A stretch of DNA of 64,000 bases from Eucommia ulmoides (taxonomy: Eukaryota > Streptophyta > Magnoliopsida > Garryales > Eucommiaceae). Shown in pieces: positions 1 to 10,871 of the stretch. The position numbers and the translations under genes were made by a program. The notes beneath the pieces were generated by a model, which saw only the letters and a program-made list of their open reading frames with translations, made no database searches and was not told where the DNA came from. Location of the stretch: positions 7,146,579 to 7,210,578 of the forward strand of contig CM028335.1 of NCBI GenBank assembly GCA_016647705.1, written 5' to 3'. Each line of letters opens with the position of its first letter. Position 1 is the first letter of the stretch.

Positions 1-2828
1 ACCTAATTATCCAAGTCGAAAAAGAAGAGGCATCATCGTATTTAATTTTTTAGGGAAAAAAAAATAAGTAAAAAATTATCTTCTTCTCCTTTATTGTATT
101 GGAAAAAAAAATATTTGAACAAGGTAAAATTGCATAATTTATAACTCATATACGTTAACAAATAAAAAATTAGATTTCCTCAATATTGATCAATTGTTGG
201 CGGTGATAACTTACATATCTCCTCCTTCGAAATAGGCACTGACAACACATATACTGGATTCCTGCACCCAAAAAAAAAATCGCATTAAATCCTATTCGTG
301 AAAAAACATTTTTCAGCTCGATCAAATCATGTCTGATTTTTTATTTTATTTTTAAAGTTTACGGATTTAATATTTAAAAAAAAAAAAAAAAAGAGAAAAG
401 AAAAAAACGATTACCTTCTCTACCCAGGCATCTTTATAGTCCACAATGTACGGGTGATTAATTTTGGCTATCGAGTTCAACTGCAAACATAGAAAAAGGT
501 TGTCTTGAAATGGACAAGGAGCACATAATTTAGAACCCCACATAACTTTTGATAATATTTCAACCCCAAAAGCTAGTTCATGAAGTGAGGCTTTTCCTCA
601 CACTTATAACCTAACTACCAGCTTCTTCCACATCTGATATGGGATAAACCCAGCAATCTCCCCCACACACGCTGGGCATTTGGTCGGCTAACCCTCGACC
701 AGTGTCTCCCTTTGTAGCTATTGTGTCAGAATTATTGTAACCTGGACTCTATACTAGTTTACGATAGTCTTAGATCTCTCTCAACCCCAAAAGCTAGCTG
801 ATGAGGTGGGTCTTTCCCTCACACTTATAACATGATCACTAACCCCTTCCACATCCGTTGTGGGATAAACCCAACATTTATAATATGGTTAATGCACGAA
901 ATTTTGGGGGAAATGAGACATAGTTTTTTCATGATAGGAAGAAAGGGTAAGAATAGAATTGACCTCCTGATGCACTGTACGCTTGAACTTCTCAGTGCTC
1001 TTAGCCATATTGATCTTCTTCAAAACGTACCTAAAAAAAATCGATTGAAAATGAGGGAAATAAGATACCATCGAGACGTATTTATAGGCGGAGTTTGGTT
1101 TAATGGAATTGGAATAAAAAATTGATTCACATTCCAACACGTCAATTCCATGCTACCAAACGCTACCATAACTCATTTGGATGGAAGAAGAGCAATGCAA
1201 CTTTACGGCATGAATCCAGAAAGAGAACCCATTTCTGCTCTGTTACCAGATTTTTAGAACATGTTTCTTGGAACAGGAACAGAATTATTCCCATATTTCT
1301 GTTTCAGTTACAAGTGTGCTATTCTAAAACAGAAATATAGAAACAGAAACAATAAGGGTCTGTTTGGGTGTCCTTCAATTAGTAAATCAGATCATTTAAC
1401 AATTAGTGCATCAATCTATGAATTGTTATATTTTGATATTTCGTTGTAAAAACTAAAAACACTCAATTAGGGTTGTGTCGCCATCCGCTGCCCACCAAAC
1501 TCCAGCATCCAAATTTTGGCCCATCGTCGTTCGTCAGTTACTGAAACTTCAGCCACCGGTCACCAGAATTTTTTTTAGTTACATTCAACTAATTTTTCAA
1601 ATATCAGTCACCGAAAAATTACATGAATGTAAGTAATTAAAAAACATACTAAAATATAACTAAAAAATGTAACTCAAAATGCATTAAAAAAAAATAGTTA
1701 CATGTAAGTAAAAACTACACTAAAAAATAGTTACATATAAGTAAAAACTACACTAAAAAATAGTTACATGTAACTAAAAAAATCTGGCGACCGGAAGCCT
1801 AACGTCCGATGGCGGACGACAGCAGGTGGCCATGGAGGATGGCGACGGCAATCGGCGATCCATGCCTTAATTGGAAGCATTTGATTAAAGATATAAATGA
1901 GCTTTAACTATGGAACTAAAACATAAGTTAAAATATAATTAAGAGATTTATACTCAAGATAAATTATGAATTAAGCTATCTAATTAGATTATTCACCAAT
2001 TATCCTTAAAATTAAACAATCACTTAAAATATAAATATCACTTAAAAATAGTTTAAAACTTTAAGTGATGTTTACTTTGTTAGCACTTATCACTTAAAAT
2101 CATAATAAATCTACCTACCACAACCACCATTAATCATCATATGCTATAAAATGTTAGGAAAAAAATACTAAATTATCATCATATGCTATAAAATGTTAGA
2201 AAAAAAAAATACAAAATTGAGAAAAAAAATAGAGAGAGAAAGTTGTTGAGAGAGATTTAGAGATAAAATTAAATTTTTGAGGTAAAATGTATTAAAGAAA
2301 CAAGTAATTAATGCATAGAGCACTTAATAAATTCAGAAATTATGAATTCTTAGCACTTAATTTCAGCTTTACCAAACAGGCCCTTAGATTTTGACCTAAT
2401 TTTCCCTAATTCCAGTTCTAGTTCTAGTTCAAGGACCTTAATTGCATGCTATCTGAACTATCATACAGTATAGTACAACTAACCATTAGTACATCTTTCC
2501 TCCTTTGCGTAAAATCATCAAACACGTTGTATGCAGAAAGCAGCACATGAAGAAAAACACAGAGCCCATGATTCTCTTGAATTTGAAATGTTCTTTGGAG
2601 ATGTGAAGACTTTAGTTAATGGATGAAATTGATGCAAAAGAAAACCCTAAATTTAATTAATCGCGCAAAAAAGAGAGGCATACGAAAGCTTAGTAGTGTA
2701 ATTTCTTACTTCTTCTTCTCAATTTTATGAAGAACAAGGAACGTCGATCCGAAAGATCCTCTTCCAATCTGCTCCACGACTTCATAGTCGTCCATCTTCG
2801 ACTTGCTCTCACCGTTCTCCGTCTCCAT
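1..2828 (-). CDS. NEK (NIMA-related) protein kinase, 5' part, exons 1-4, continues past left edge
   Basis: Ser/Thr kinase of the plant NEK family, which acts in microtubule organisation and cell expansion. Visible exons on the minus strand are 2710-2828 (start ATG 2826-2828), 964-1030, 415-480 and 215-261. All have GT/AG borders and joining phases agree. The joined N-terminus holds the glycine loop (GRGSFG, about residue 22), the ATP-binding lysine in YVLKKI, the alpha-C glutamate in HQE, then HPYIVDYKDAWVEK and a stretch ending FEGGDM, all classic NEK landmarks. A further exon may start at base 2, after a pyrimidine tract and TAG at 3-5, but cannot be read. The acidic leader METENGESKSKMDD and the ESSICVVSAYFEGGDM stretch suggest the NEK5/NEK6 side of the family. 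Intron 1 (1031-2709) and intron 2 (481-963) are lengthened by mobile elements. Family call is firm; the exact orthologue is not. Confidence 0.88.
540..876 (-). mobile_element. TRIM retroelement (small LTR element) in NEK intron 2
   Basis: Read on the minus strand, two related direct repeats of about 110 bp start TGTTGGGTTTATCCCAC (876 downwards) and TGCTGGGTTTATCCCAT (655 downwards). Between them is a short non-coding stretch with a weak initiator-Met-type primer site near 745-757 and a purine tract just before the second repeat (gtgtgggggagat). This is the layout of a terminal-repeat retrotransposon in miniature. It is the same family as the better-preserved copy at 14813-15137. It has no coding capacity and is an old fossil; the left border is approximate. 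Confidence 0.7.
1087..1167. mobile_element. Very small MITE, PIF/Harbinger-like ends
   Basis: An 81-bp inverted-repeat unit in NEK intron 1. The left end ggcggagtttggtttaatgg mirrors the right end (reverse complement ggtagcgtttggtagcatgg). Both sides are flanked by the trinucleotide ata, a possible 3-bp target duplication. Confidence 0.45.
1356..2383. mobile_element. Non-autonomous DNA element, copy A of a three-copy dispersed repeat
   Basis: Inserted in NEK intron 1. The ends are inverted (left gggtctgtttggg, right ccaaacaggccc), a hAT-like appearance, although no clear 8-bp duplication is seen. The core, about 1430-1960, has a GC-rich block, then an AT-rich stretch with repeated 'taactaaaaa', then a second GC-rich block ending 'ccttaattggaagcatttga'. 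The same order of blocks occurs at 19985-20525 (copy B) and 60690-61261 (copy C). Confidence 0.6.
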
Positions 2829-4990
2829 GTCGCCGAAATTTTGCTTTCAGTGGAAGATTGAGCTTGAAGCTAAAGCTGCAACTCGAACTCAAATTTAAAT
2901 CGACAATTCGGCGAAGCAGCAGCAAAAATCACTTCCCACAACTGGAAAAAGAAAATGAAGAAGAATCAAAATACAACTCCTACTCGTTTTCAGCAGTTGC
3001 TGTTTGAGAGAGGAGAAAAAGGGAACAGGGGTCGGAAATCTAGAGTAGGCAATTAATGGAGGAATTGAATATTCAACCAGTCAAGAAAATGTGCGTGTGG
3101 GGAGGAATTGAAAAGGAGGGATGAGAGAATTGATGATTCATGAAGAGGCGAATATATTTTCTTGGCCGACAGTTATAATGTCACCATCCCACGCTTAAAT
3201 TAGTCTTCAATCTCATTCTTTTGTGGAGGAGTTGGTGCATTTTTCGGCAGAAATTGGGTTTGGCTGCACTCTTTATTGGGTCAAGACGACCCCAGCTGAG
3301 CCGACACACAAATCACAAGCAAGAAAAAACATAGACTTTCGCGCCGTGTTTCTATTTCTTGATTCTTGCCAAACGTATAAAAACGTATTTGGTAAATACG
3401 TTTTTGTTATCTAAATTTTAAGAGTATTTTGAAACTATTTTTTGAATACAATAAAAATTTGAGAAACAAAAAAAAAATGTTGATTCTTATTCGTTTTTAC
3501 AAAACTATTCTCATTATCATTCTGTCAGCCACTATCACTTACCGGCCACCATACATTTAAAGAAAAAAAATAAAAATTGCAACCATTATTTCTGTTCTCA
3601 TAAATTAAAAGGATCAATTTCAAGACAATAATCGTTATCAAACATGTTTCTATTTCCATAATTCTCCGGAACATAAATAGAATTATCATCTCATCTCATC
3701 CAGTTTATTAGAATTAGAAAAGAAAAATAGAAATACTAACCAAACGCCACCTGAATTGTTTGCTTTTATTTTTACTAATTTTACACTCTCATATAACGCG
3801 GGTCAAGAAAAAATATATATATTAGTATATATTTTGCACATTTTTTTCCTTTAATCTTATATCAAATATATTTTATAAAAGTGTAAAAACCACTTGTTTT
3901 AATCTGGTTTGATTGCTGTAAATTTTAAAATTTAGAGGTACAACTGAAGAACCCTAATTACACGACTCTTCAAATCGAGAAAGGAGTTTGTAACGGTGCA
4001 ATTAATTGAAGCATGAAAGGACATGTAAAATAAATTGGAAATTGAAGTGACAATTGAGGTGGTGATTATCAATTCTAATATTGGAGATAAATAAAGAGAA
4101 CATTGGCCTTTATGCTTTTAAGTATTCTTATTAGATTAGTTTTTCTGATTTTATTCTATTTTTTCGCCTTACTATAAATTCAGCTAGCGATAAATTATTT
4201 GAAGATAATATTTTATTGCAAAAGAAACAAAATATATATTCTAGTTGAATTTAATGTGGTATAAATTAGGAATAGTAATAAAAAAGGGTTCAGGACGATT
4301 CATGCACTACTCAAACTCATTCCGAGCAAGTCAAATTTTGTTTTGTCAAAATGAGTCTCTAAAATTGATTTATATGCGTATGTCAAGTTATTGAAATCCA
4401 ATGGGATTGTTTTAAATTTGATATAAAACCAAGCGATTCAAATTTATAAGCTTTTGAAAACAAGCGCTAGTTTATGGATCGGTTTCGATTTTGATTTCGA
4501 TTTCGATTTATGTCAAATCCACACCGAAACTAAATTGTTGCCATCCCTATTGTCTCTCTTTCTATATGTATATGTCGCGTTTAAGTAAAATACTATGATC
4601 TGTAGTGGATATAATTTGTTTCGAGTTACTTTTTTTTAATAACCCATGTTCATTCCTTTCTCCGGCTAAAAATTAGTGGAACTCGAGTAGTGGGGTTGGT
4701 TGGAGCACCACAAACCAGGTTAGATTGTCATACCTAGTATAAATCAAGATAAAAAAAGAAATTTATTATTCGATAATCCTCTTTTTTTTATTTTTAAATT
4801 TTTTTATCCTAGTTATAGATAATTTATTTTTAGTCTTTATCAAATTATTTTTTAATTTTTACTAATATTTTAGTCAAAGTTATATATGATAACCAATACA
4901 AATTCAACATTAGTTAACGCTAACTCGATCGATTCATTATTTAAAGCATAATCTAATAATGTTAAAAAAAAAATCAAGCAAGAGATTTAG
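2829..4990. other. Intergenic DNA upstream of the NEK gene
   Basis: About 2.1 kb of AT-rich DNA holding the NEK 5' leader and promoter (2829-3200) and one probable MITE (3341-3752). Otherwise there is no convincing gene, RNA gene or repeat array. Poly-T and poly-A runs are common. Confidence 0.6.
3341..3752. mobile_element. MITE of the 'ggtggcgtttgg' end type
   Basis: The left end cgccgtgtttctatttc is mirrored at the right by aaatagaaatactaaccaaacgccacc (17 of these bases pair). The right end reads ggtggcgtttggtt in reverse complement, the same terminal word seen at 9018, 11340, 25861 and 26648. No coding sequence. Borders are approximate. Confidence 0.45.
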
Positions 4991-6783
4991 GGATAATTAA
5001 TTTTTTGGTCATCCAAAGATAGTGTTTTTAGAATTTAAACCTCCACTAGCATTTATTAAATTTTCAACCCACAAAGAATTTTTAGGAAAAGATCCATAAT
5101 ATTATCCCTAACTATTCGTTTATATTTACGATTCTTTCATTTTATCCTATACAACAAGATAAAAATATACACACATAACGTTAACGTTAACTTAAATGTT
5201 CAGTAATACACATTGCCTATATTATAAAATTACAATTTGAATTTCACGTTAACGCATTTTCATATGTTTTTGTGTGTGTTTCATATTTACGCATCTTTCT
5301 TGTCTTTTTATGTGTGTTAACGTTAACGCATATTTATTTTCTTAGCTCCCATGTATTTGCATTAACATTAGCTCACCATATGTGATATTTTGTATTTTTT
5401 AGCTGAGCGAGTATTAAAGTTAATGCACTTTTTTTGGATCTTTCTGTGTTAACATCAACGCATTTTTATGTTACATTTGTGTGTGTGTTAATGTTAATGC
5501 ATCTTCCTCGTCTGCTTGTGTGCTGCGTATCTTTATTTTTTGGAATTTTTGTATGTTAACATCAACATGATTGTACCTTATCTGTTGTTTATGTAACTTG
5601 AGTTAAGTGTTCGTTAAAGTTAATGCAATTTTTTTGTCTTTTTTTGTTGACATTAACGCATTTTCATGATCTTTTGTGTGTGTTAACGTTAATGAGAGAG
5701 AGAGAAAGGGCTAACGAACGGTGATGAAGGAGCTGATAAACGGTGCGGCGAGTTTGTGTTCTTTTGTGTATATATGAACGTTAACATGATTTTTCAGATT
5801 TGGAAACCCAGACGCCTCCGTCTAAGCCTTTTTGTCGTTCGTTTGCACCATTGTTCGCCACCATGTGTTAACAAATTACGATTCTTGCACAGAACAAATG
5901 TTTACTCAAAAATTTAGATGTGAGATTTCTAAATCTGAAAAATTCAAATCAAGAATTTCCAGATCTAAGTGTGAGAGAGAAGGTGAGTGTTAATTTGTAA
6001 AAAAAATTAAAAAAGTCAAAACTAAAATAAAATATGGGATGAAAATGTAATTATTAACACCATAATCTTCATCATCCTCTTCATCGTCGTTCGCCTCGAA
6101 CTTTGGCTTGTCAAACTCTTCATCATCCTAAAATTCAAGCCTGAAGCTCTTCATCATCGTTCTTATTGTAGGGTTTTGAAAACCCAGATTTGGAAACCCA
6201 GATCTCAATGGAGAGAGAGACCCTCAGCGTCACCGTCACAAAACCCACACAACGTCGTCGTCGCAAGACCACAAAGCGAAAGTCTAAAAACACAGTTGTC
6301 GACGTCACAAGACCGCAAGACTGCTCAACGTTTAGAGAGAGAGAGAAGAGAAGAGAGAGATATTTGTAAACCACGACAGCGAAGGTGTTGAGGAGGCGGG
6401 GCGACGGTCAACGGATGGTGATAGATTCGGTGATGGAGGCCAGGGATTTGACGGACTGAAATGAAGAGCTACGGTTTTAGGGTAGAGAGAGAGATGGGTT
6501 AGGGTTTGGAGAGAGGTTAAAGAGGATAAAGAGAGAGAGTGAACGGTATGTGGATTGTGGAGTGAGAGTGATCATGGATAAAGATAGAGAGATATAACGT
6601 TAACGTAAATGAGAGAGAGAGAGAGAGTTTTGTTTTAGGGATATATGTGTCTTTTTACGATCTTTTTTTGTTTGCCAAGGACAAAAAATTTAATTGGTTG
6701 TATCTGGAAGTTTGAGCCCTAAACAAACTGTTTAAAAAGATTTTTCTCTATATGATCTCTTGAGACTAAATAATAAAAATCTC
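4991..6783. mobile_element. Non-autonomous MULE related to the 32.5-59.4 kb element
   Basis: A 1.8-kb element bounded by a near-perfect 9-bp target duplication (gagatttag at 4982-4990, aagatttag at 6784-6792), typical of Mutator-like elements. The inverted ends start ggataattaattttttggtc (left) and, in reverse complement, gagatttttattatttagtc (right). These resemble both ends of the large MULE at 32472-59369. The left half carries many TTAACGTTAACGC-type words (for example 5313-5330), another trait shared with that element. The right half (6060-6640) is more GC-rich, with gag/aga runs and no credible long coding frame. It contains no transposase, so it would need enzyme supplied in trans. Confidence 0.75.
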
Positions 6784-6792
6784 AAGATTTAG

Positions 6793-7539
6793 ATTAAAAA
6801 AAAAAAATCAGAATTGTAGGATAGAAACAAAACGTTATATAATAATGATAAAACAGTTATAGGTAGTTGATGTTTTTGTGTTGTTTTTTTATTACTTTCT
6901 GTTTATTTTAATATTTTGAAATTTGAGTGTCCAAATCAAATATAAAAACAAAAGGAAATTTATTTGTATTCTGTAATTTCTATTTTTAAAATGATTTAAA
7001 TAATTTTTATAAATGTTTTAATTGAAATTGAAAATTAGACCTTGTGAATTTGAAATGATTTAATTTCACTTTGCAATCCCAAAATTTTGATGCAAATTCA
7101 TTTTGCCCTCAGACATTTTAATTACTAGGGATTCCCATGCTTAATGGAATTGTATTGATTTTCTAATTTATAAGTATAAAAAGATAGTTAATAATAAAAA
7201 ATGATCAAATAAATACAAATGTAAAACTTAAAGAATACAAAATATAATTTAATTTAATTGTGTCAAATGTAGAGCGTGGAATATTTTGGAAGAAATTTTT
7301 AAATTTTTATAATTCAATCCCACCCATTTATTCTTCTCAAATAAATCAGGTCTCTTAACCAAAAAAAAAAAAAACACCTTTAAAAAATCATCTAATTTAC
7401 TATATAGATTGAATTTTGCCCCTTAGTTCAATTGCATGAATCCAAGCAATTTTATTGCAAAGTTAGTTATGTGACTTGAACATAAAAGACATATAATGAA
7501 ATAAACATAGGTTTCGTTTAGGATTTAGGGTTTAGGGCT
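6793..7539. other. AT-rich intergenic DNA
   Basis: No gene, RNA gene or bounded repeat can be supported. The stretch 6800-7450 is low-complexity A/T DNA. At 7519-7535 there are two telomere-like words (tttaggg), too few to be a telomeric array. Confidence 0.5.
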
Positions 7540-8240
7540 TGTGAAAGGAAAAGAAAAATGCGAGGATAATATGTTTATCTATTGTGAAAGGAAAATTATT
7601 TTTGCTAGTATTGTTTGGTTAGGAAAAAAAAATAAAAGGAAATAAAATAATTCATTTTAATATAATTTGTTAATTTATCTTCATAAATTATGAAAATAAA
7701 TTAAAAAATTTATTATCAATGATATAATTGTTATTTTACTCATTTATCTCTCAAATTAGTGGGAGAAAATTTACTTAAGAAATTGTGCATTTTCTTTTCT
7801 ATTTTTTATTTCCTCCTAATTTCCATCCATACAAAACAAGTTTTTTTTTTTCCCTCCTTTTACATCCTATTTTCCTTTTTATTTTCTTATTCATTAGTTG
7901 TTTAATTTTTTCTAAGTAAAAAAAAATTATTTTAAATGGGAGGAAAAATAAAATAGGAAAATAAATGTACAGTTTTCTAAGTAAAAAAATTTCCCCACTA
8001 ATTTAGAAAGAAAATGGGAAAAATTATAATTATGTTTTTGATAATAGAATTATTAATTTATTTTTACAATATATAAGGATAAATCATATTAAAGTGAATT
8101 ATTTTCTTTCTTTTTATTTTTTTTTCTTAACTAAACAAAATTAGAAAAAATAATTTTTCTTCCACAATAAATAAAAATATTATCCTTTCATTTTTATTTT
8201 CCCTTCTCTTCTCTTTCTTTCCAACCAAACATTCCCTCAA
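7540..8240. repeat. Large fold-back (palindromic) element
   Basis: The left arm (about 7540-7870) and right arm (about 7900-8240) are inverted copies over roughly 300 bp each. For example 'ggataatatgtttatctattgtg' near 7571 pairs with 'cacaataaataaaaatattatcc' near 8164. There is almost no spacer. This is the build of a fold-back MITE, and if transcribed it would form a very long hairpin. Exact borders and target duplication are not clear. Confidence 0.65.
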
Positions 8241-9017
8241 GGATCATTGCATTTTCTCACCTAATTAGACTAAAAATTGACCAAAACCTTAATTAAACTA
8301 AATTAATAAAAAAACCAAACTGCAGGGGACAAGTTGTAATAACCCAAGGTTTGCAGTCTAGTGGTTATCTAGTGTGTCTCTCTAGTAAGAAATCTAGCCC
8401 CCGTTTGGTAACCACTCTCATCTTTAAAATTCTCATCTCATTCCCAGATTTTTATTGGGCATAACGTTTGATAATCACTCTCATTTTTTTATTTCCATTC
8501 CCATCCTATATTTTAAAATGGGAATTGTGCCCATTTTTTCTATAGGCTTGAGAAACAAAAAAAAAAATTGTGCCCAAGATTTCTCATTCCATTCCCATTC
8601 TTAAAAAATGACCCGGAGGGAATTTTTGGATTTGTTAGTGAGACCAGCCTTCAAACTTTGTAGCCATCTTTCTTCTCCTTTTTTTCTTCTTTTTTGTTCT
8701 TCGTTCGTTCTTCTTCTCGTCTGCTTACCTCCATCACCATCAACGTCGTCTTCGCCTTCCTCCTTGTCCTCCGTCGTCGCTCGTCATTGTTCTTTACCTT
8801 CATCATTCGTGCTTCGTATGGTTCTTCGTCGTTCGTGCTCTTCTTCGTTGTTCTTCACCTTCGTCTGGTTCTTCGTCGTCGTGCTCGTCTGCTTCGTGCC
8901 ATTTCACTCGTTGTCTGTTTTGTATGCTTCGTCTGTTTTGCGTCTTTGATTTCGATTTCGATTTCAAAATCGAAATCGATTTGCTGTTTCAATTTCAAAA
9001 TCGAATCGAAACCCTAA

Positions 9018-10090
9018 GGTGGCGTTTGGTACGCGAGATTCAAGATGGGATTGGAATTACCATTGGAATGGTCATTTCATTCCTATGTTTGGTTGGTGTG
9101 ATTGATTTTCATTCTCATTCCCAAGTAATGATTAATCCCACAATTTTTGGGATTAGTCAATCCCAAATGAATTGAGGTATTAGGTAATCTCGGGATTACC
9201 TAATTCTAAATGAAATGAAGTATTAGGTAAGAAGAATGACCTATACTTGTGTTTCCGTATTTTCACAATAGGAAATAAAATTCTGGAAACAAAAACAAAA
9301 ATATGGTAGTGTTGCTTTTATATTTCTATTCCCAGAAAACATAGAACGGAAACAAAAATATGGGAACGAAATTTAGGAACAAAAACAAAAACAGAAATCT
9401 GGCAACAAAAACAGAAATCTGGGAACAAAACAAAAACAAAAATATGGGAACAAAAATAAAAACAGAAATCTGGGGACAAAAACAGAAATCGGGAAGAAAA
9501 ACAGAAATACGAGAACAAAAACAAAAATCTGGGAACAAAATAAAAACAGAAATCTGGGAACAAAAACAGAAATATGTTCCTAGATTTTGGTTTTTGTTTT
9601 TGTTCCCATTTTTCTGTTTTTGTTCCCAGATTTCTATTTTTGTTCTCATATTTCTGTTTTTCTTCCCAATTTCTATTTTTCTTCCCATATTTCTGTTTTT
9701 GTTCTCATATTTCTGTTTTTCTTCCCGATTTCTGTTTTTCTTCCCATATTTTTGTTTTTGTTTTGGTCCCAGATTTATGTTTTTGTTCCCAAATTTCTGT
9801 TTTTGTTCCCATATTTCTGTTTTTATTTTGTTCCCAGATTTCTGCTTTTGTTCCCAGATTTTTGTTTTTGTTTTTATTCCTAGATTTTGTTCCCATATTT
9901 ATGTTTTTATCGGTCATTATAATACCATGTTTAATGTATTTTATAACCAAACGTAGGAATGATAATGATCATTCCAATATCATATTTAATCACGTTTATC
10001 GCCAAACATAGGAATGACAATGGTCATTCTATTCCAATACCACGCTCATTCCATTCCATTTCATTTCATTCCAGCGTACAAAACGTAGCG
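9018..10090. mobile_element. PIF/Harbinger-like MITE
   Basis: Flanked on both sides by taa (9015-9017 and 10091-10093), the usual 3-bp target of PIF/Harbinger elements. The left end ggtggcgtttggtacgcg mirrors the right end (reverse complement cgctacgttttgtacgct). Sub-terminal 'ggaatg/cattcc' words repeat on both sides. No transposase is present. Its middle is occupied by a fold-back tandem array. Confidence 0.6.
9285..9905. repeat. Fold-back array of ~20-bp 'gggaacaaaaacagaaatct' units
   Basis: From about 9285 to 9572 a unit close to gggaacaaaaacagaaatct is repeated in tandem. From about 9573 to 9905 the reverse complement of the same unit is repeated. The two halves can pair over nearly 300 bp. 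The array opens reading frames of 100-200 codons on both strands, rich in F/C/S or K/N/T, which are artefacts of the repeat. Confidence 0.8.
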
Positions 10091-10547
10091 TAAAGGCTCG
10101 AAATTGAAATAGGATTTCAAAATCGATTTCGATTTGCTGTTTCGATTTTGATTCTGAAATCAAAATAGGGTTTCAAAATCGAAATCGATTTCGGAACATA
10201 TTTCATAGGATTATGTGGAAATGAAGTTCGAAATCGAATATGTTCTTGGAAACGAACTAGAAATGAAAGTTCAAAATCAAATATGTTCTTGGAAATGAAG
10301 TTCAAAAACGAATATGTTCTTGGATTTCTTGAATTTGTTCTTCAATTTGTGGTTTAGGGTTTATTCTTGAATTTGTGGTTTAATATTCGTTTTTGATTTC
10401 TTTGATAAAATCATTACCAAACGCGATTTTGTTCCTGGATTCAAAAAAAAAATGATTGTTATCAAATGTGATTCTGTTCCCAAGAAAGAAATAAAATTCT
10501 CATCTCTCCATAGAATGGGTACAAAACAGTTATCAAACGGGCCCCTA

Positions 10548-10871
10548 GTGTTCAAAACCCCCCTCCGCAATATTTGTAACCCAAAAAAAAAAAACAAGTT
10601 CCAATAATTAAAACATCAAAAAGCAAAATAAGACCATGCCCAAACTTTAAGGATGCAAAGTACAATTTAGTCCTTCAAAATCTTCACATGAACTTCCTGA
10701 TGCACCAATTCCTTTAAAACAAAAACAAATTCCTCATAGGTTATCTTCTTGTTGGCAACAATCTCATCATTTTGGACATCCAAACAACACACACAAAGCT
10801 TTACATGAAAAATAAAAAGGTAGCAACACAGATTATGTTCTAAAAAGAAAAAGGTAATACAATATAATTAA
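10548..10871. other. 3' flank of the DnaJ gene
   Basis: Short AT-rich stretch following the DnaJ stop codon on the minus strand. It probably holds the 3' UTR and polyadenylation site, but no signal can be fixed. No other feature seen. Confidence 0.4.

Larger units (their letters stand above)
8395..10547. mobile_element. Composite non-autonomous element with tagccccCGTTTGGTAAC-type ends
   Basis: The left end tagcccccgtttggtaacc is matched in inverse by the right end (reverse complement taggggcccgtttgataac). The end sequence recurs in the element at 28352-28940. Inside are a T/C-rich block (8640-8900) that makes spurious frames, stretches built of 'gatttcgatttcgaaatcg' words, and a separate Harbinger-like element (9018-10090) with a fold-back array. 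No clear target duplication was found, so the outer borders are tentative. Confidence 0.45.

Noticed and set aside
7519-7535. Telomere-like tttaggg words
   Set aside because: Only two units, so not an interstitial telomere array.
8608-9175. Three overlapping plus-strand frames rich in S, F, V, L
   Set aside because: They lie in a T/C-rich low-complexity block within a non-autonomous element. No family resemblance and no splice partners.
9326-10011. Frames of 98-198 codons on both strands around 9.3-10.0 kb
   Set aside because: They are produced by the 20-bp repeat array and its inverted copy. The proteins are simple F/C/S or K/N/T repeats.
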